A stretch of 32,516 bases of DNA from Paenibacillus dendritiformis (GTDB taxonomy: Bacteria > Bacillota > Bacilli > Paenibacillales > Paenibacillaceae): contig NZ_LDIG01000173.1 in the NCBI RefSeq assembly GCF_015845845.1, positions 1 through 32,516 of the forward strand, written 5' to 3'. Position 1 is the first letter of the stretch, and each line of letters opens with the position of its first letter. The notes beneath the pieces are model-generated. The model was given only the letters and a program-made list of their open reading frames with translations, ran no database searches and had not been told where the DNA came from. The position numbers and the translations under genes are program-made. Positions 1-9,616 of this stretch are shown piece after piece.

Positions 1-502
1 TTTTTAGAGCCGGAAACGTTTCTTCGACAAACTGTTGTTGTTTAACAGGGTCTGCAGCGGCAAGCGTATACGTCGGTTTCGTATAGCTCATGCCCATATG
101 TTCCATCATCTTCGAAACGCCGCGCAGCGAATAGGTACATCCATACGTACGCTCAATGTAGTCTGCTATCAGTTGCAACGTCCAATTGAATTTGGCGGTG
201 AATCCAACGTCTGCTGGCACCTGGTTCACAATGACTTGCTTCAATGCGTCCCGCTGTTCTTTCGTCAGGCGTGGGGATCGCCCGGGAGAGAATTGCATGG
301 CCAAGCCCGACAACCCTTCTTTTTCATAGGCGCGGATGTAAAGGCGAATAGTTTTCTCCGAACGACAGATGATCGTGGCAATCTCGCGTACAGACTTGCC
401 CATTAATCGTAAACGTACGGTTTGAAGTCGCTCGTACATGCGGCGATCCTTCGTCGTTCTTATTCGTTCTTCAACTGCAGCCAGCGCTTCCTTGTTATCC
501 AT
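1..502 (-). CDS. IS630-family transposase, N-terminal part (cut by window edge)
   Basis: The minus strand is open from an ATG at 502 to the window edge, giving about 167 residues that begin MDNKEALAAVEERIRTT. The visible part is a helix-turn-helix DNA-binding region (VREIATIICRSEKTIRLYIR, about residues 39-58), followed by a second winged-helix-like region and the motif MSYTKPTYTLA, which in IS630/Tc1-mariner transposases lies just before the DDE catalytic domain. The catalytic domain is beyond the window, so whether the enzyme is intact cannot be judged. The family call rests on this HTH arrangement and the KPTYTLAAADP signature. Confidence 0.85.
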   Translation of the reverse strand, partial: MDNKEALAAVEERIRTTKDRRMYERLQTVRLRLMGKSVREIATIICRSEKTIRLYIRAYEKEGLSGLAMQFSPGRSPRLTKEQRDALKQVIVNQVPADVGFTAKFNWTLQLIADYIERTYGCTYSLRGVSKMMEHMGMSYTKPTYTLAAADPVKQQQFVEETFPALK

Positions 503-560
503 CTCATTCACCGCCTCATTCAGGGTATTTCTGAATTCGACAATGATGGGACAAAACCCT
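1..560 (-). mobile_element. Partial IS630-family insertion sequence
   Basis: The element contains the partial transposase. Its outer end must lie between the transposase start (502) and the membrane-protein reading frame that becomes convincing near 571-592. IS630 elements duplicate a TA dinucleotide and several TA steps occur at 579-591, but the opposite inverted repeat is outside the window, so the exact border is uncertain and the end given here is approximate. Confidence 0.6.
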
Positions 561-798
561 CCTGTTATGGAAGTTCAATAGTTTATTCTATACAGATAAA
601 AATATCCGAGATAATAACAAATTTAAACAAATAGCACAGTATTTTTTGGTAGGGATCTTGCTAGGAATAATATTTGTTATCCTCAAACCAATCCATCATT
701 TTATGTCTGGTATTCAGTTAGTGCTCATTTTTGGGGTCGCTAGTTGTATATTCGCTCTGTTTCTCCAATTTTTTCGGTTTATTATCAAAAAAAGATGA
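547..798 (+). pseudogene. C-terminal remnant of a small membrane protein truncated by IS630
   Basis: A plus-strand frame is open from 547 (after a TGA at 544-546) to TGA at 796-798. From about 592 it looks like genuine protein: a charged stretch (DKNIRDNNKFKQ), a transmembrane segment (YFLVGILLGIIFVIL), a short loop, a second transmembrane segment (LVLIFGVASCIFALFLQFF) and a basic tail (RFIIKKR). There is no start codon with a ribosome binding site, and the frame runs upstream into the IS630 end, so the 5' part appears displaced by the insertion. The stretch is clearly AT-richer than the adjacent leuA. No family is recognised. Confidence 0.6.
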
Positions 799-818
799 CC
801 CCTGTTCAGAGGTCATCT
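786..818 (-). terminator. Rho-independent terminator of the ilv-leu operon
   Basis: On the minus strand, AGATGACC (818-811) and GGTCATCT (800-793) form a perfect 8-bp stem with a 10-nt loop, followed by a run of seven T residues. It lies 40 nt past the leuA stop. It overlaps the stop codon of the truncated membrane-protein gene. On the plus strand no T-run follows, so it acts in the leuA direction. Confidence 0.88.
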
Positions 819-859
819 GCAAGGCCGGATGGGCCGATACCAATCAGGCTGCAAAAAGA

Positions 860-2410
860 TTAGATCAGCCCAATCTTGTCGCGGCGGCGGCTGCCGCCGA
901 GCTTGCGCTTCTCGATGAGGCGGTTGAGGGCATCCACGTACGCGCGGGCGCTCGCCTCAAGAATGTCGGTGCTGACGCCGCGGCCCAGCGCGGGCAGGCC
1001 GTCCTGCGTCAGGACGACATGAACCTCGCCGAGGGCGTCCTTGCCGTGCGTAACCGATTTGATCGAGTAATCGGTCAGCTCGACTTGTTCCTGCGATGCC
1101 TTGTCAATCGCCATATAGATGGCGTCGACGGAGCCGTTGCCGCTCGCTTCCTCTTCCAGCACGTTGCCGTCGATCGTGACGAGGCGAACCTTCGCCGACG
1201 GAACGGATTGGTTGCCGTACTCCACATAGACAGTTTCCAGCTTGAACATTTCCGGCGTGTCGATCAGCTTCTCCTCGATCATGGCGCGAATATCTTCGTC
1301 CGACACTTCTTTCTTCTTGTCCGCGACATCCTTGAACTTGGCGAAGGCGGCATTGACCTGCTCTTCGTTGAGCGTGTAGCCGAGATCGATCAGTTTCTCG
1401 CGGAACGCATGGCGGCCCGAGTGCTTGCCCAGCACAAGCTTGCTCTCCTTCAGGCCGATGGTCTCCGGAGAAATAATCTCGTACGTCGTCTTCTCCTTCA
1501 GCATGCCGTCCTGGTGGATGCCCGATTCATGAGCAAAGGCGTTGGCGCCGACAATCGCCTTGTTCCCCGGCACGACCATCCCTGTCAGCTTGCTCACCAG
1601 CCGGCTCGTGCGCGCAATCTCGCTCAATTCGAGCGATGTCTTCGCCTGATAGAAATCTTGCCGCGTCTCCAGCGCCAGCGCCACCTCTTCCAGGGCCGTA
1701 TTGCCCGCGCGCTCGCCGATGCCGTTGATCGTGCCTTCGATCTGATCGGCCCCGTTCAGCACCGCCGCCAGCGCATTCGCCGTCGCCATGCCGAGATCGT
1801 CATGGCAATGCGCGCTAAGCTGAATCTTCTCGATGCCCGGAACGTTCTCCTTCAGCGTTTTGAAGATGTTGCCGTACTCATACGGCGTCAAGTAACCGAC
1901 CGTATCCGGAATGTTGACGACCGTCGCGCCGGCGCGAATCGCCATCCCGGTCACTTGGCAGAGGAAGTCGAGCTCGGTCCGCCCGGCGTCCTCCGGGGAG
2001 AACTCCACCTTCGAGAAATATTTCTTCGCGTAACGAATCGCCGCTTCGGCCGTTTCCAGCACTTGCTCCTTCTCCATACGAAGCTTATGCTTGCGGTGAA
2101 TCGGAGAAGAAGCAAGGAACAGGTGAAGGCACGGATCCTGCGCGTTCTTTAATGCTTCGTAGGCGGCGTCGATATCCTGCGTCCGCGCCCGCGACAGCCC
2201 GACGATCGTCGCATTCTTCACAGCGGCGGCGACGGCTCCCACCGCGGCCGAATCACCCGGAGATGCCGCAGGAAATCCAGCTTCGATGCGGTCGACACCG
2301 AGGCGCTCCAATTGGTAGGCGATCTCGAGCTTCTCCTTCGTATTCAAGTTCACGCCCGGAGATTGCTCCCCGTCTCTTAACGTCGTGTCAAAAATATAAA
2401 TTTTACGCAT
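860..2410 (-). CDS. leuA: 2-isopropylmalate synthase
   Basis: This is the first committed enzyme of leucine biosynthesis; it condenses acetyl-CoA with 2-oxoisovalerate in the cytoplasm. The start is the ATG at 2410, preceded by GGAGGT at 6-nt spacing; the frame stays open further upstream but without support. It gives 516 residues, the usual long LeuA length. The catalytic barrel carries [13 protein letters not shown] (7-19) and the metal-binding His pair in HCHDDLG (201-207), then GNTALEEVA. The C-terminal third matches the LeuA dimer domain for leucine feedback. It is the last gene of ilvB-ilvN-ilvC-leuA and is followed by a strong terminator, so leuB, leuC and leuD are not part of this transcript. 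Confidence 0.97.
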   Translation of the reverse strand: MRKIYIFDTTLRDGEQSPGVNLNTKEKLEIAYQLERLGVDRIEAGFPAASPGDSAAVGAVAAAVKNATIVGLSRARTQDIDAAYEALKNAQDPCLHLFLASSPIHRKHKLRMEKEQVLETAEAAIRYAKKYFSKVEFSPEDAGRTELDFLCQVTGMAIRAGATVVNIPDTVGYLTPYEYGNIFKTLKENVPGIEKIQLSAHCHDDLGMATANALAAVLNGADQIEGTINGIGERAGNTALEEVALALETRQDFYQAKTSLELSEIARTSRLVSKLTGMVVPGNKAIVGANAFAHESGIHQDGMLKEKTTYEIISPETIGLKESKLVLGKHSGRHAFREKLIDLGYTLNEEQVNAAFAKFKDVADKKKEVSDEDIRAMIEEKLIDTPEMFKLETVYVEYGNQSVPSAKVRLVTIDGNVLEEEASGNGSVDAIYMAIDKASQEQVELTDYSIKSVTHGKDALGEVHVVLTQDGLPALGRGVSTDILEASARAYVDALNRLIEKRKLGGSRRRDKIGLI

Positions 2411-2461
2411 CGCTGCACCTCCGTTAATCTCTTGCCATATTCCTATTCCAGTGTATGCACA

Positions 2462-2503
2462 TAAAAGAACAGCGCCATCCCGCCTTGACGACGGGCGGGC
2501 GCT
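2462..2503 (-). terminator. Hairpin between ilvC and leuA (possible partial terminator)
   Basis: On the minus strand AGCGCC at 2503 pairs with GGCGCT ending at 2471, extended by an inner CCCGCC/GGCGGG match, followed by a short T-rich stretch (GTTCTTTTA). It could act as an attenuating terminator or as an mRNA processing or stability element that sets the ilvC to leuA ratio. Confidence 0.5.
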
Positions 2504-2576
2504 GTGCGATATCGCCTTCCGGCCTATAAGTCCGCGGCCTGCCGCTTGTCCGGCCCGGCTGGCGCAACACACATCA

Positions 2577-3593
<1,017 letters not shown>

Positions 3594-3620
3594 CTAATTA
3601 ATAAGTGAGATAATAATCAA

Positions 3621-3706
3621 CCCCGAATGAATGAGGGTATTTCAAGGGACAATCGCTCGTTCCGGTTCTGCCTGACTTATCCCCTGAGAGACCCCCTCAT
3701 TCGGGG
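3621..3706 (-). repeat. Long-range inverted repeat between ilvN and ilvC
   Basis: CCCTCATTCGGGG at 3694-3706 is the reverse complement of CCCCGAATGAGGG, found at 3621-3637 with a duplicated ATGA inside. The arms are about 55 nt apart and could close a stem-loop in the ilvN-ilvC intergenic mRNA. There is no T-run, so it is not a plain terminator; a processing site or mRNA stabiliser is possible. Confidence 0.45.
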
Positions 3707-3754
3707 AATGCCCGCGGCCATCGCGAAGCCGGGAGCGTGCACGGCAAATATCGG

Positions 3755-4255
3755 TTACTTCCCGTCCGCCGCCTGCCCGCGAACCATCGCGGTCACGCCG
3801 GTGCGGCTGATCTCGCGGATGCCGTATGGCTTGAGCAGCTCGATCATCGCTTCGATTTTCTGGGACTCGCCCACCACTTGGACGATGATCGTGTTCGGTC
3901 CGATATCGACCACCGTCGCGCGGAACGTCTCGACGACGCCGAGGATCTCCGGACGCTCCCGCGGCTCCGCCTTGACCTTGATCAAGGCCAGCTCGCGGGA
4001 CACCATCGGTTGAGAGCTCAAATCGACGACTTTGATGACATCGATAATTTTGTACAACTGCTTCTCTACTTGCTCCAGCGTATGCTCGTCGCCGGTCGTC
4101 ACGATGACCATGCGGGAGAGGCCTTCTTCCTCCGAGGCTCCTACCGTAATGCTGTCAATGTTGAATCCGCGGCGGCCGAACAAGCCGGATACGCGCTGCA
4201 GTACGCCAGGCTGATCGTTGACGATGACGGCGATGGTGTGCTTCATCGGTTTCAT
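3755..4255 (-). CDS. ilvN: Acetolactate synthase small (regulatory) subunit
   Basis: This is the regulatory partner of the ilvB product, carrying the valine-binding ACT domain. The ATG at 4255 is chosen because GGGGGA lies 6 nt upstream and it overlaps the ilvB stop as ATGA, pointing to translational coupling; a TTG at 4261 is an alternative. The 166 residues begin [17 protein letters not shown]. The ACT signature [22 protein letters not shown] follows, and a C-terminal region ends at [16 protein letters not shown]. Length and motifs match the family (also called ilvH). Confidence 0.96.
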   Translation of the reverse strand: MKPMKHTIAVIVNDQPGVLQRVSGLFGRRGFNIDSITVGASEEEGLSRMVIVTTGDEHTLEQVEKQLYKIIDVIKVVDLSSQPMVSRELALIKVKAEPRERPEILGVVETFRATVVDIGPNTIIVQVVGESQKIEAMIELLKPYGIREISRTGVTAMVRGQAADGK

Positions 4256-5997
4256 TCGCAATCCCCCATTATCATTTGGTCAATGGTGCAGCCCTGGGTT
4301 ACCATCGGGAAGACGTTCTCGTGCTTGCGTACGACGAACTCGACGACGGCCGGCCCGGGCGTGTTCAACGCCTCCGTCCAGGCTTGCTCCGCTTCCTCCT
4401 TCGTCGTCGCCCGGAAGCCGCGGACGCCGTAGGCTTCCGCCAGCTTGACGAAATCCGGGCTGCCTGCCAAATCGATATGGCTGTACCGTTGGTCGTAGAT
4501 GATCTCCTGCCATTGGCGCACCATCCCGAGCACCCGGTTGTTGATGATGGCCACCTTGACCGGAATATTGTGGATGGCGCAGATGGCGAGCTCCTGCGCG
4601 CACATTTGCATCCCGCCGTCGCCGTTGATCGAGACGACGGTCCGATCCGGGAACGCCATCTGCGCGCCGATGGCGGACGGGAACCCGAAGCCCATCGTGC
4701 CGAGGCCGCCGGATGTAATCCAGGAGCGCGGATGATTGAAGCGGTAGTACTGGGCCGCCCACATCTGATGCTGGCCGACGTCCGTCGTCACGATCGCGTT
4801 GCCTTGGGTCGTGTCATTAATCATCTGAATGACCCATTGCGGCTTCAGCTCCGAATCGGAGTCAATGAAAGCCAGCGGCTTCTCGGCCTTCCACTTCTGC
4901 ACCTGATCGCGCCACGCGTCTGCTTTATCGTTGTGACTCGCCGTAGCATTAGCCAATTGAAGCGTCGACTTAATATCGCCCACAATCGGAATGTCTGTCG
5001 GCACATTTTTGCCAATCTCGGCCGGGTCGATGTCAATATGCACAATCTTCGCCTTCGGGGCGAATCCGTCCAGCTTCATCGTTACGCGGTCATCGAAGCG
5101 GGCGCCGATGTTGATTAGCAGGTCCGCTTGCTGGATAGCCATGTTCGACGTGTACGTTCCATGCATGCCGGGCATGCCCATCCACAATTCATGCCCGCTC
5201 GGGAAGCCTCCAAGTCCGAGCAAGGTCGTCGTCACCGGAATCTTCGTCTTCGTCGCGAACTCGAACAATTCCTCGTGCGCCCCGGAATGAATGACGCCGG
5301 CTCCGGCCAGAATGACGGGCGACTCGGCTTCCGCGATGGCCTTCATCATCTTCTCTACCTGATACTTGTTCGGCTGGACGGTCGGGTTATACCCGCGAAT
5401 GTTCACTTCCGTCACCGGCTGGAACAAGGTCGTTGCCGCGGACACGTCCTTCGGAATATCGATGAGCACCGGCCCCTTGCGGCCCGTATTCGCGATATGG
5501 AACGCCTCATGAATGATTCGCGGCAGGTCCTCCACTTTCCGAACCAGATAGCTGTGCTTCGTAATCGGCATCGTGATGCCGGTAATATCCGCCTCCTGGA
5601 AGGCGTCTGTTCCGATAAACGTCGTCGCTACGTTGCCGGTAATGACGACGAGCGGAACCGAATCCATATATGCCGTAGCGATGCCTGTGACCAGGTTCGT
5701 TGCACCGGGACCCGATGTCGCGATGCAGACGCCCACCTTGCCGCTGGCCCGCGCATAACCGTCGGCGGCATGAATGGCGCCTTGCTCATGCCGGGTCAGG
5801 ACATGATGGAAATCCTCGCGCCCGTGCATCGCGTCGTAGATGTAGAGCACGGCGCCGCCCGGATAACCGAACACGCACTCCACACCTTCCAACAACAAGC
5901 TGCGAAGCAAAATTTCGGAGCCTGTAATCACTTCAGGCTTCATCCATTTTTCTCTTAATTCATCCGTTGAGCGCATTGCCGTTTGGTGTGTGCTCAT
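4252..5997 (-). CDS. ilvB: Acetolactate synthase large (catalytic) subunit
   Basis: This thiamine-diphosphate enzyme makes acetolactate and acetohydroxybutyrate, the first common step to valine, leucine and isoleucine. The start is the ATG at 5997 with AGGAGG just upstream. The frame is open further upstream, but that part is merely the translated T-box leader. The protein has 581 residues. The PYR domain holds the catalytic glutamate in RHEQGA (E71). The central domain carries the FAD-site region (GARFDDR), and the C-terminal PP domain contains the ThDP/Mg2+ motif [10 protein letters not shown]. It is the first gene of the operon and overlaps ilvN by 4 nt. Confidence 0.98.
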   Translation of the reverse strand: MSTHQTAMRSTDELREKWMKPEVITGSEILLRSLLLEGVECVFGYPGGAVLYIYDAMHGREDFHHVLTRHEQGAIHAADGYARASGKVGVCIATSGPGATNLVTGIATAYMDSVPLVVITGNVATTFIGTDAFQEADITGITMPITKHSYLVRKVEDLPRIIHEAFHIANTGRKGPVLIDIPKDVSAATTLFQPVTEVNIRGYNPTVQPNKYQVEKMMKAIAEAESPVILAGAGVIHSGAHEELFEFATKTKIPVTTTLLGLGGFPSGHELWMGMPGMHGTYTSNMAIQQADLLINIGARFDDRVTMKLDGFAPKAKIVHIDIDPAEIGKNVPTDIPIVGDIKSTLQLANATASHNDKADAWRDQVQKWKAEKPLAFIDSDSELKPQWVIQMINDTTQGNAIVTTDVGQHQMWAAQYYRFNHPRSWITSGGLGTMGFGFPSAIGAQMAFPDRTVVSINGDGGMQMCAQELAICAIHNIPVKVAIINNRVLGMVRQWQEIIYDQRYSHIDLAGSPDFVKLAEAYGVRGFRATTKEEAEQAWTEALNTPGPAVVEFVVRKHENVFPMVTQGCTIDQMIMGDCE

Positions 5998-6085
5998 TTT
6001 GCCATCCTCCTTACGCATCCTTGTCGATTTCCAATCGGGCTTGGTTGTCATGGTGTGTTGTGCCTGGCCAGGCGTGAAATACAAC

Positions 6086-6458
6086 AAAAAAACCTTCCGC
6101 CCCCGCAGCTTGCCGCTGCCTAAGGGACGAAAGGTTGTGCTTCCGTGGTACCACCCATGTTCATTCCACATCTCGCGATATGAAATCTCTGCAAGTATAC
6201 GCCGATACCGTTGTCCATAACAGGTATGGACAGCGCATACTCTGGACGCCTAACGCGCGCCTGACGATTCCCCCTACTGACATATCCGGGCCATGGCCTG
6301 ATATCCGTTCAGGAGAACAGCTCCGAGGTGAGCTCGCCTATAAGGGATTATGGCGCCGGTCTCAGCAAGACTTCCATGCGCTCTCTGTTCATAAGGGCCC
6401 TTATGCTTCGTCCTCTTCATTGCCGTTGTAAAATATGGTCAATGTCTTTCAAATGTTT
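6086..6458 (-). promoter_or_regulatory. T-box riboswitch leader of the ilv-leu operon (probable Leu specifier)
   Basis: The minus strand carries the T-box core GAACATGGGTGGTACCACGG at about 6162-6143. A terminator follows, AACCTT at 6136-6131 pairing with AAGGTT and running into seven T residues (6092-6086). Uncharged tRNA acceptor ends (ACCA) would pair with the TGGT in the core and stabilise the antiterminator. Further upstream are AGAGAGCG and GAGCTCACCTCGGAGC; by analogy with other T-box Stem I sequences the specifier codon is CTC at 6332-6330, meaning tRNA-Leu. The core and terminator are seen directly; the specifier is inferred. The 5' limit is set by the predicted transcription start. 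Confidence 0.93.
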
Positions 6459-6467
6459 AGAAACATT
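6452..6467. promoter_or_regulatory. 16-bp perfect palindrome over the ilv-leu transcription start (possible operator)
   Basis: AATGTTTCTAAACATT is a perfect inverted repeat (7+2+7) that begins inside the -10 box and covers the predicted start site. Such placement is typical of a repressor operator, but no regulator can be assigned from sequence; it is not a clear CodY or TnrA box. Confidence 0.45.
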
Positions 6468-6493
6468 ATATTCCTACGATATGCAGGAGTCAA
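6465..6493 (-). promoter_or_regulatory. SigA-type promoter of the ilv-leu operon
   Basis: TTGACT (6493-6488), a 17-nt spacer and a perfect TATAAT (6470-6465) on the minus strand. Transcription would start near 6458, giving a leader of about 460 nt before ilvB that contains the whole T-box. Confidence 0.85.
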
Positions 6494-6725
6494 GAGGCGG
6501 TGTTAAAAAAAATTTGTAAAGCGGTCATCCAGCAAAATGACAGCATAGCCTCGCGAAATTCCGGAAATCGGCAAAAACCTCGGCTTTTTTCCGTACTATA
6601 ACGTTTTTGGGCAGCCGGTTTATTCGGGGTTCCACGAAAGGCCGAAAGAGCGGAGGGATCGGCACGGGGAACGAAGGCGGCACATATAATACATCATTCG
6701 CGATGCAGCAAAGGGGGAATCGGGC

Positions 6726-7175
6726 ATGAACATCCGGCTTCGGCGCCCCGCTTCCGATGACCGCATCATTCGCCGCCTTGTTCTGGAGGAATTGCTTCCC
6801 CACTCCAACCTCATCTGGGAAGAGAGCCAGGTGCTGAAGGATATTCCGGTCCGGCTTCGGGAGGGCGTCACCTATGTCGCTGCGAACCGCAGAAATCAGC
6901 CCGTTGGCTTCGCGCTTGTCCATGCGAAGAACGACATCCTGCTGATCGATCTGCTCGCCGTCAGCAGCGCTGCCCAGGGCAAAGGATGCGGCTCCGCGCT
7001 CCTGGCACGGGCGGAACGGTACGGGCGCATGCAGCGCTGCCTCCTTTCCCGCGTCTACTTAGATCAAGGCAACGACGCCGCGCAGCGATTCTACGAGCGG
7101 CATGGTTACCGGGTAAAGCGGTACATCGCGCAGATCGCCTGCCACGAGATGGAAAAGCCGCTGGACAGGCGCTGA
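6726..7175 (+). CDS. GNAT-family N-acetyltransferase
   Basis: The 149-residue single-domain protein is predicted to move an acetyl group from acetyl-CoA to an unknown amine. The start ATG has GGGGGA about 9 nt upstream. Motif A is clear as LLIDLLAVSSAAQGKGCGSALL (about 80-101), including the pyrophosphate-binding QGKGCG loop, and motif B is NDAAQRFYERHGYR (about 119-132). A TATAAT at 6685-6690 is a candidate -10 box, though no good -35 matches it. The gene stands alone between the ilv leader and an oppositely oriented small gene. The substrate cannot be inferred. Confidence 0.88.
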   Translation: MNIRLRRPASDDRIIRRLVLEELLPHSNLIWEESQVLKDIPVRLREGVTYVAANRRNQPVGFALVHAKNDILLIDLLAVSSAAQGKGCGSALLARAERYGRMQRCLLSRVYLDQGNDAAQRFYERHGYRVKRYIAQIACHEMEKPLDRR

Positions 7176-7206
7176 CATCCGCCCAATCCGTCCGGCGGCA
7201 GCATGA

Positions 7207-7227
7207 AAGCCTGGGGTTCCCCCAGGC
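7207..7227. terminator. Hairpin after the acetyltransferase gene
   Basis: AGCCTGGGG and CCCCAGGCT flank a short loop to give a 9-bp GC-rich stem 30 nt after the GNAT stop. Only a short pyrimidine tract (CTCTCC) follows on the plus strand, so it is a moderate terminator candidate between converging genes. Confidence 0.5.
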
Positions 7228-7318
7228 TCTCCGCTCCCATATCATCATGTGGCCCGCTCGTCTTGGATGTGATGGTTTAATTGAATAGCTGCCGTATGGA
7301 TAACCTCCATGCCCGCCC

Positions 7319-7594
7319 CTATATGAAAGGGCCCCTAAAACCGAATGGGACTCCTCCAAAGCCGAAAGGGAATCCCCCAAAAGCGAATGGGGACGTGCCA
7401 ATAGCCAAAAGGTCGAACAAAACTAACGGAATGATAGCTTTTGTTTTTACTTTTTTGCCCTTCGCTTGCTCCAGCACCAGACGGTTCCCGGAAATGCGAA
7501 TCAGCTTGCCGGACACGACAGATCCGTTCTTGTGCAGCGCGTAGATCCGTTTGCCGACCAGCTTGGAAGCCTGAGCTTTCGTAACACCCCGCAT
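7319..7594 (-). CDS. Small basic protein with Gly-Phe-Pro repeat tail, function unknown
   Basis: The ATG at 7594 is chosen because GGAGGG lies 6 nt upstream; an earlier in-frame start has no such site. The 91 residues have two parts. A basic N-terminal half (MRGVTKAQASKLVGKRIYAL to about residue 57) has alternating beta-like stretches that resemble small Sm-like or KOW-like folds. The tail (about 66-91) is made of imperfect repeats of the type FGGxPFGF, encoded by about 24-nt tandem repeats at 7325-7400. Glycine- and aromatic-rich tails of this sort are common in spore-surface or adhesive proteins, but that is speculation. The gene is monocistronic. Confidence 0.75.
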   Translation of the reverse strand: MRGVTKAQASKLVGKRIYALHKNGSVVSGKLIRISGNRLVLEQAKGKKVKTKAIIPLVLFDLLAIGTSPFAFGGFPFGFGGVPFGFRGPFI

Positions 7595-7725
7595 GCGAAT
7601 CCCTCCTTCACGGTTGATTCCATACAAGGTATTCTATCCGGCCCTTTCCCGTCTGTACGATGGCCCTTCCTTCTCAAATCTGGGTCTGGCAAGCTCTGAA
7701 GCTCGCGCTCCCGCCAGCCGCGATT

Positions 7726-8790
7726 CTATTCTTCCTCGTTATAGAAAACTTTATAATAATGCATGCCCCGTTCTTCATCGAAGCCCTTCTCCACGAAGGC
7801 AAAGCTGTCGCTCTTCAGCTTCAGCTCGATTCCCGTATCGGTCCGGATATTATTTTTATACGTTCGCTTCGCCTTTTTCAAGGCGGCCTGGGAAATCGGA
7901 AATTCATTCAACGGAGGCAGCTCGTTCGCTTCCTCATACGTCTCCTTGTACGTCTTGAAGATAGGCACGATCTCCGGCTGCACGATAACCTCCTCGGCAA
8001 AGGTCTCCTCCTCGAACTGCTCATGCTTGGCGAAGTACTCGATCGTATGGTGAATGAACTCCAGCTTCTCCTTCTTCTCCGGCGGTTCCTCCGCCGAAGC
8101 CGCGATGACATCCTCATAGAAATGGGTGCACATTTCGATATATTTATCCGTCAAATAATGCTCGTCCTCCAGCAGCCGCACATTCAAAAAATCTTCCTGC
8201 CAATACCGCGCGGCTTCGTTGTTCTTGCCTGCCGAAGTGTCCACGATGCCGACCGAATAGCCCGCCTCCGCCCGCACGTTGAGTATAAGGCAGCCCTTGT
8301 CCAGCTTGCGGATGTTCGTTCCTTCCTGGATGCTGACCTGAAGCTCTTCCGGATTGCGCTCCTGCACCTGAAGAAAGACGTCCTTATGCTCCGATTTCAT
8401 GATGCCGATGGCGTCGATGCTGAAGTTGTTGTACAGAATGTTGTTCAGATGAACGACATAGAGCTCCCCCGGCTTAATCTGCGGATGAGAGGATTGCTCA
8501 TACAAATGATGCAGCAAATGCACGGACTGCTCGTGAAAAGAATCGGGCTGCTGAAAGATGCGGCTCACATACGTGTATACCTCATTCAACGGCAGCTCGG
8601 CCTCGTGATGGAAGCGGTAAAAGGCATCGAATTTGAAGCCGGAAATAAAATACTTCATCAGCGTCGCCTTCACTTCGTCGCTCGGCACGTCATACAGCGC
8701 GTGAGAGACGCGAACCCCCTCTTCACGGGCTTTGCTTCCGACCTGATGGACAACCATTTGTTGGATTTCGGCTTTGGATAAATCGATCAT
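7726..8790 (-). CDS. 37-kD nucleoid-associated protein (NdpA/YejK-like)
   Basis: The ATG at 8790 has an AGAGGG-type site upstream; the frame stays open further upstream into the divergent promoter region without support. The 354-residue protein has no signal peptide or membrane segment. Recognisable blocks are an N-terminal helix (IDLSKAEIQQMVVHQVGSK), the central stretch GELYVVHLNNILYNNFSIDAIGIMKSE, and a C-terminal acidic/basic region ending in FVEKGFDEERGMHYYKVFYNEE. These fit the NA37 family (PF04245), whose E. coli member YejK is a nucleoid-associated DNA-binding protein. Its role in Firmicutes is poorly known. It is transcribed divergently from the thioesterase gene. Confidence 0.8.
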   Translation of the reverse strand: MIDLSKAEIQQMVVHQVGSKAREEGVRVSHALYDVPSDEVKATLMKYFISGFKFDAFYRFHHEAELPLNEVYTYVSRIFQQPDSFHEQSVHLLHHLYEQSSHPQIKPGELYVVHLNNILYNNFSIDAIGIMKSEHKDVFLQVQERNPEELQVSIQEGTNIRKLDKGCLILNVRAEAGYSVGIVDTSAGKNNEAARYWQEDFLNVRLLEDEHYLTDKYIEMCTHFYEDVIAASAEEPPEKKEKLEFIHHTIEYFAKHEQFEEETFAEEVIVQPEIVPIFKTYKETYEEANELPPLNEFPISQAALKKAKRTYKNNIRTDTGIELKLKSDSFAFVEKGFDEERGMHYYKVFYNEEE

Positions 8791-8824
8791 AACATTCCCT
8801 CTTTTCTCGAAGTCGCATCTCTCT

Positions 8825-8830
8825 ATTGTA
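8825..8830 (-). promoter_or_regulatory. Candidate -10 box of the nucleoid-associated protein gene
   Basis: TACAAT lies 34 nt upstream of the ATG at 8790 on the minus strand. The expected -35 region (TTTTCA-like) is a weak match, so only the -10 is proposed. Confidence 0.45.
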
Positions 8831-8963
8831 GCGAAAATGCGCCCCGATGAAAACGGAAACCGAAGGCAGTTTGCCCAGGGCGCCCCGCCGCATTTTTCTT
8901 TTCCCGCCAGACCAGAGATGCCTGTGCCGCGCCTCCGATGCGGGCGGCTGCCCTGGCACGGAT

Positions 8964-8992
8964 TTGGCTTATCCCCCGCTCTGGAGTACAAT
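8964..8992 (+). promoter_or_regulatory. Promoter of the acyl-CoA thioesterase gene
   Basis: TTGGCT (8964-8969), 17-nt spacer and TACAAT (8987-8992). Transcription would begin near 9000, about 70 nt before the GTG start. Confidence 0.65.
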
Positions 8993-9070
8993 AGAAGGAT
9001 GAGAAGCGCAGCCGTCCAGGCTGCCCCGCATTCATGCGGAAGAGTTGTTGCATGGAAAGGACGATTGATT

Positions 9071-9616
9071 GTGAAGAAAGATACGGATGTTCATCAATCG
9101 AGGCTTGCCCCCAAGCTGTGCCGCGAATCCCGCGTGTTCAAGACGAGCCGCGTATTTCCGAACGATGTCAATAACCATGATTCCCTGTTCGGCGGCAAGC
9201 TGATGAGCGCCATCGACGAATTGGCCTCCATCTCGGCCGTGCGGCATTGCCGGTACAACGTGATTACCGCTTCGACCGATTCGGTTGATTTCCTCCGTCC
9301 GATACTGCAGTCCGATTCCGTCTGCCTGGAATCGTATGTAACCTGGACGGGACGAACGAGCATGGAAGTATTCGTCAAGGTCGTCTCGGAGAATCTGTTC
9401 TCCGGCGAGCGCGCCATCGCGGCGACTTCCTTCCTGACGTTCGTGGCGGTCGATGAGCATGGCACGCCGATGGTCGTGCCGCCCGTCATTCCCGACTCCG
9501 AGGAAGAGAAGCTGCTTCACGAATCGGCGCAGGAGCGGGCAGAGCTGCGGAAGAAGAGACGAGCGGGAAGCAAGCAGCTCGCCAGCCAGCTGTCGACCCG
9601 CAAATATTGGGAATAG
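9071..9616 (+). CDS. Acyl-CoA thioesterase, hotdog fold (YkhA/YciA-like)
   Basis: Predicted to hydrolyse acyl-CoA thioesters in the cytoplasm. The GTG at 9071 is chosen because GAAAGGA lies about 9 nt upstream and the resulting 181 residues match the family length; earlier in-frame codons read through the promoter. The hotdog domain shows the N-terminal SRVFPNDVNNHDSLFGGKLM signature with the catalytic-region NxHDxxFGG, then DSVDFLRPILQSD, and TSMEVFVKV. The C-terminus is a charged helix ending ASQLSTRKYWE. It is monocistronic and divergent from the nucleoid-associated protein gene. Confidence 0.88.
   Translation: MKKDTDVHQSRLAPKLCRESRVFKTSRVFPNDVNNHDSLFGGKLMSAIDELASISAVRHCRYNVITASTDSVDFLRPILQSDSVCLESYVTWTGRTSMEVFVKVVSENLFSGERAIAATSFLTFVAVDEHGTPMVVPPVIPDSEEEKLLHESAQERAELRKKRRAGSKQLASQLSTRKYWE

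Noticed and set aside
5998..6171. 58-residue N-terminal extension of IlvB
   Set aside because: It translates the T-box core and terminator; the ATG at 5997 has a strong ribosome binding site and gives the normal IlvB N-terminus.
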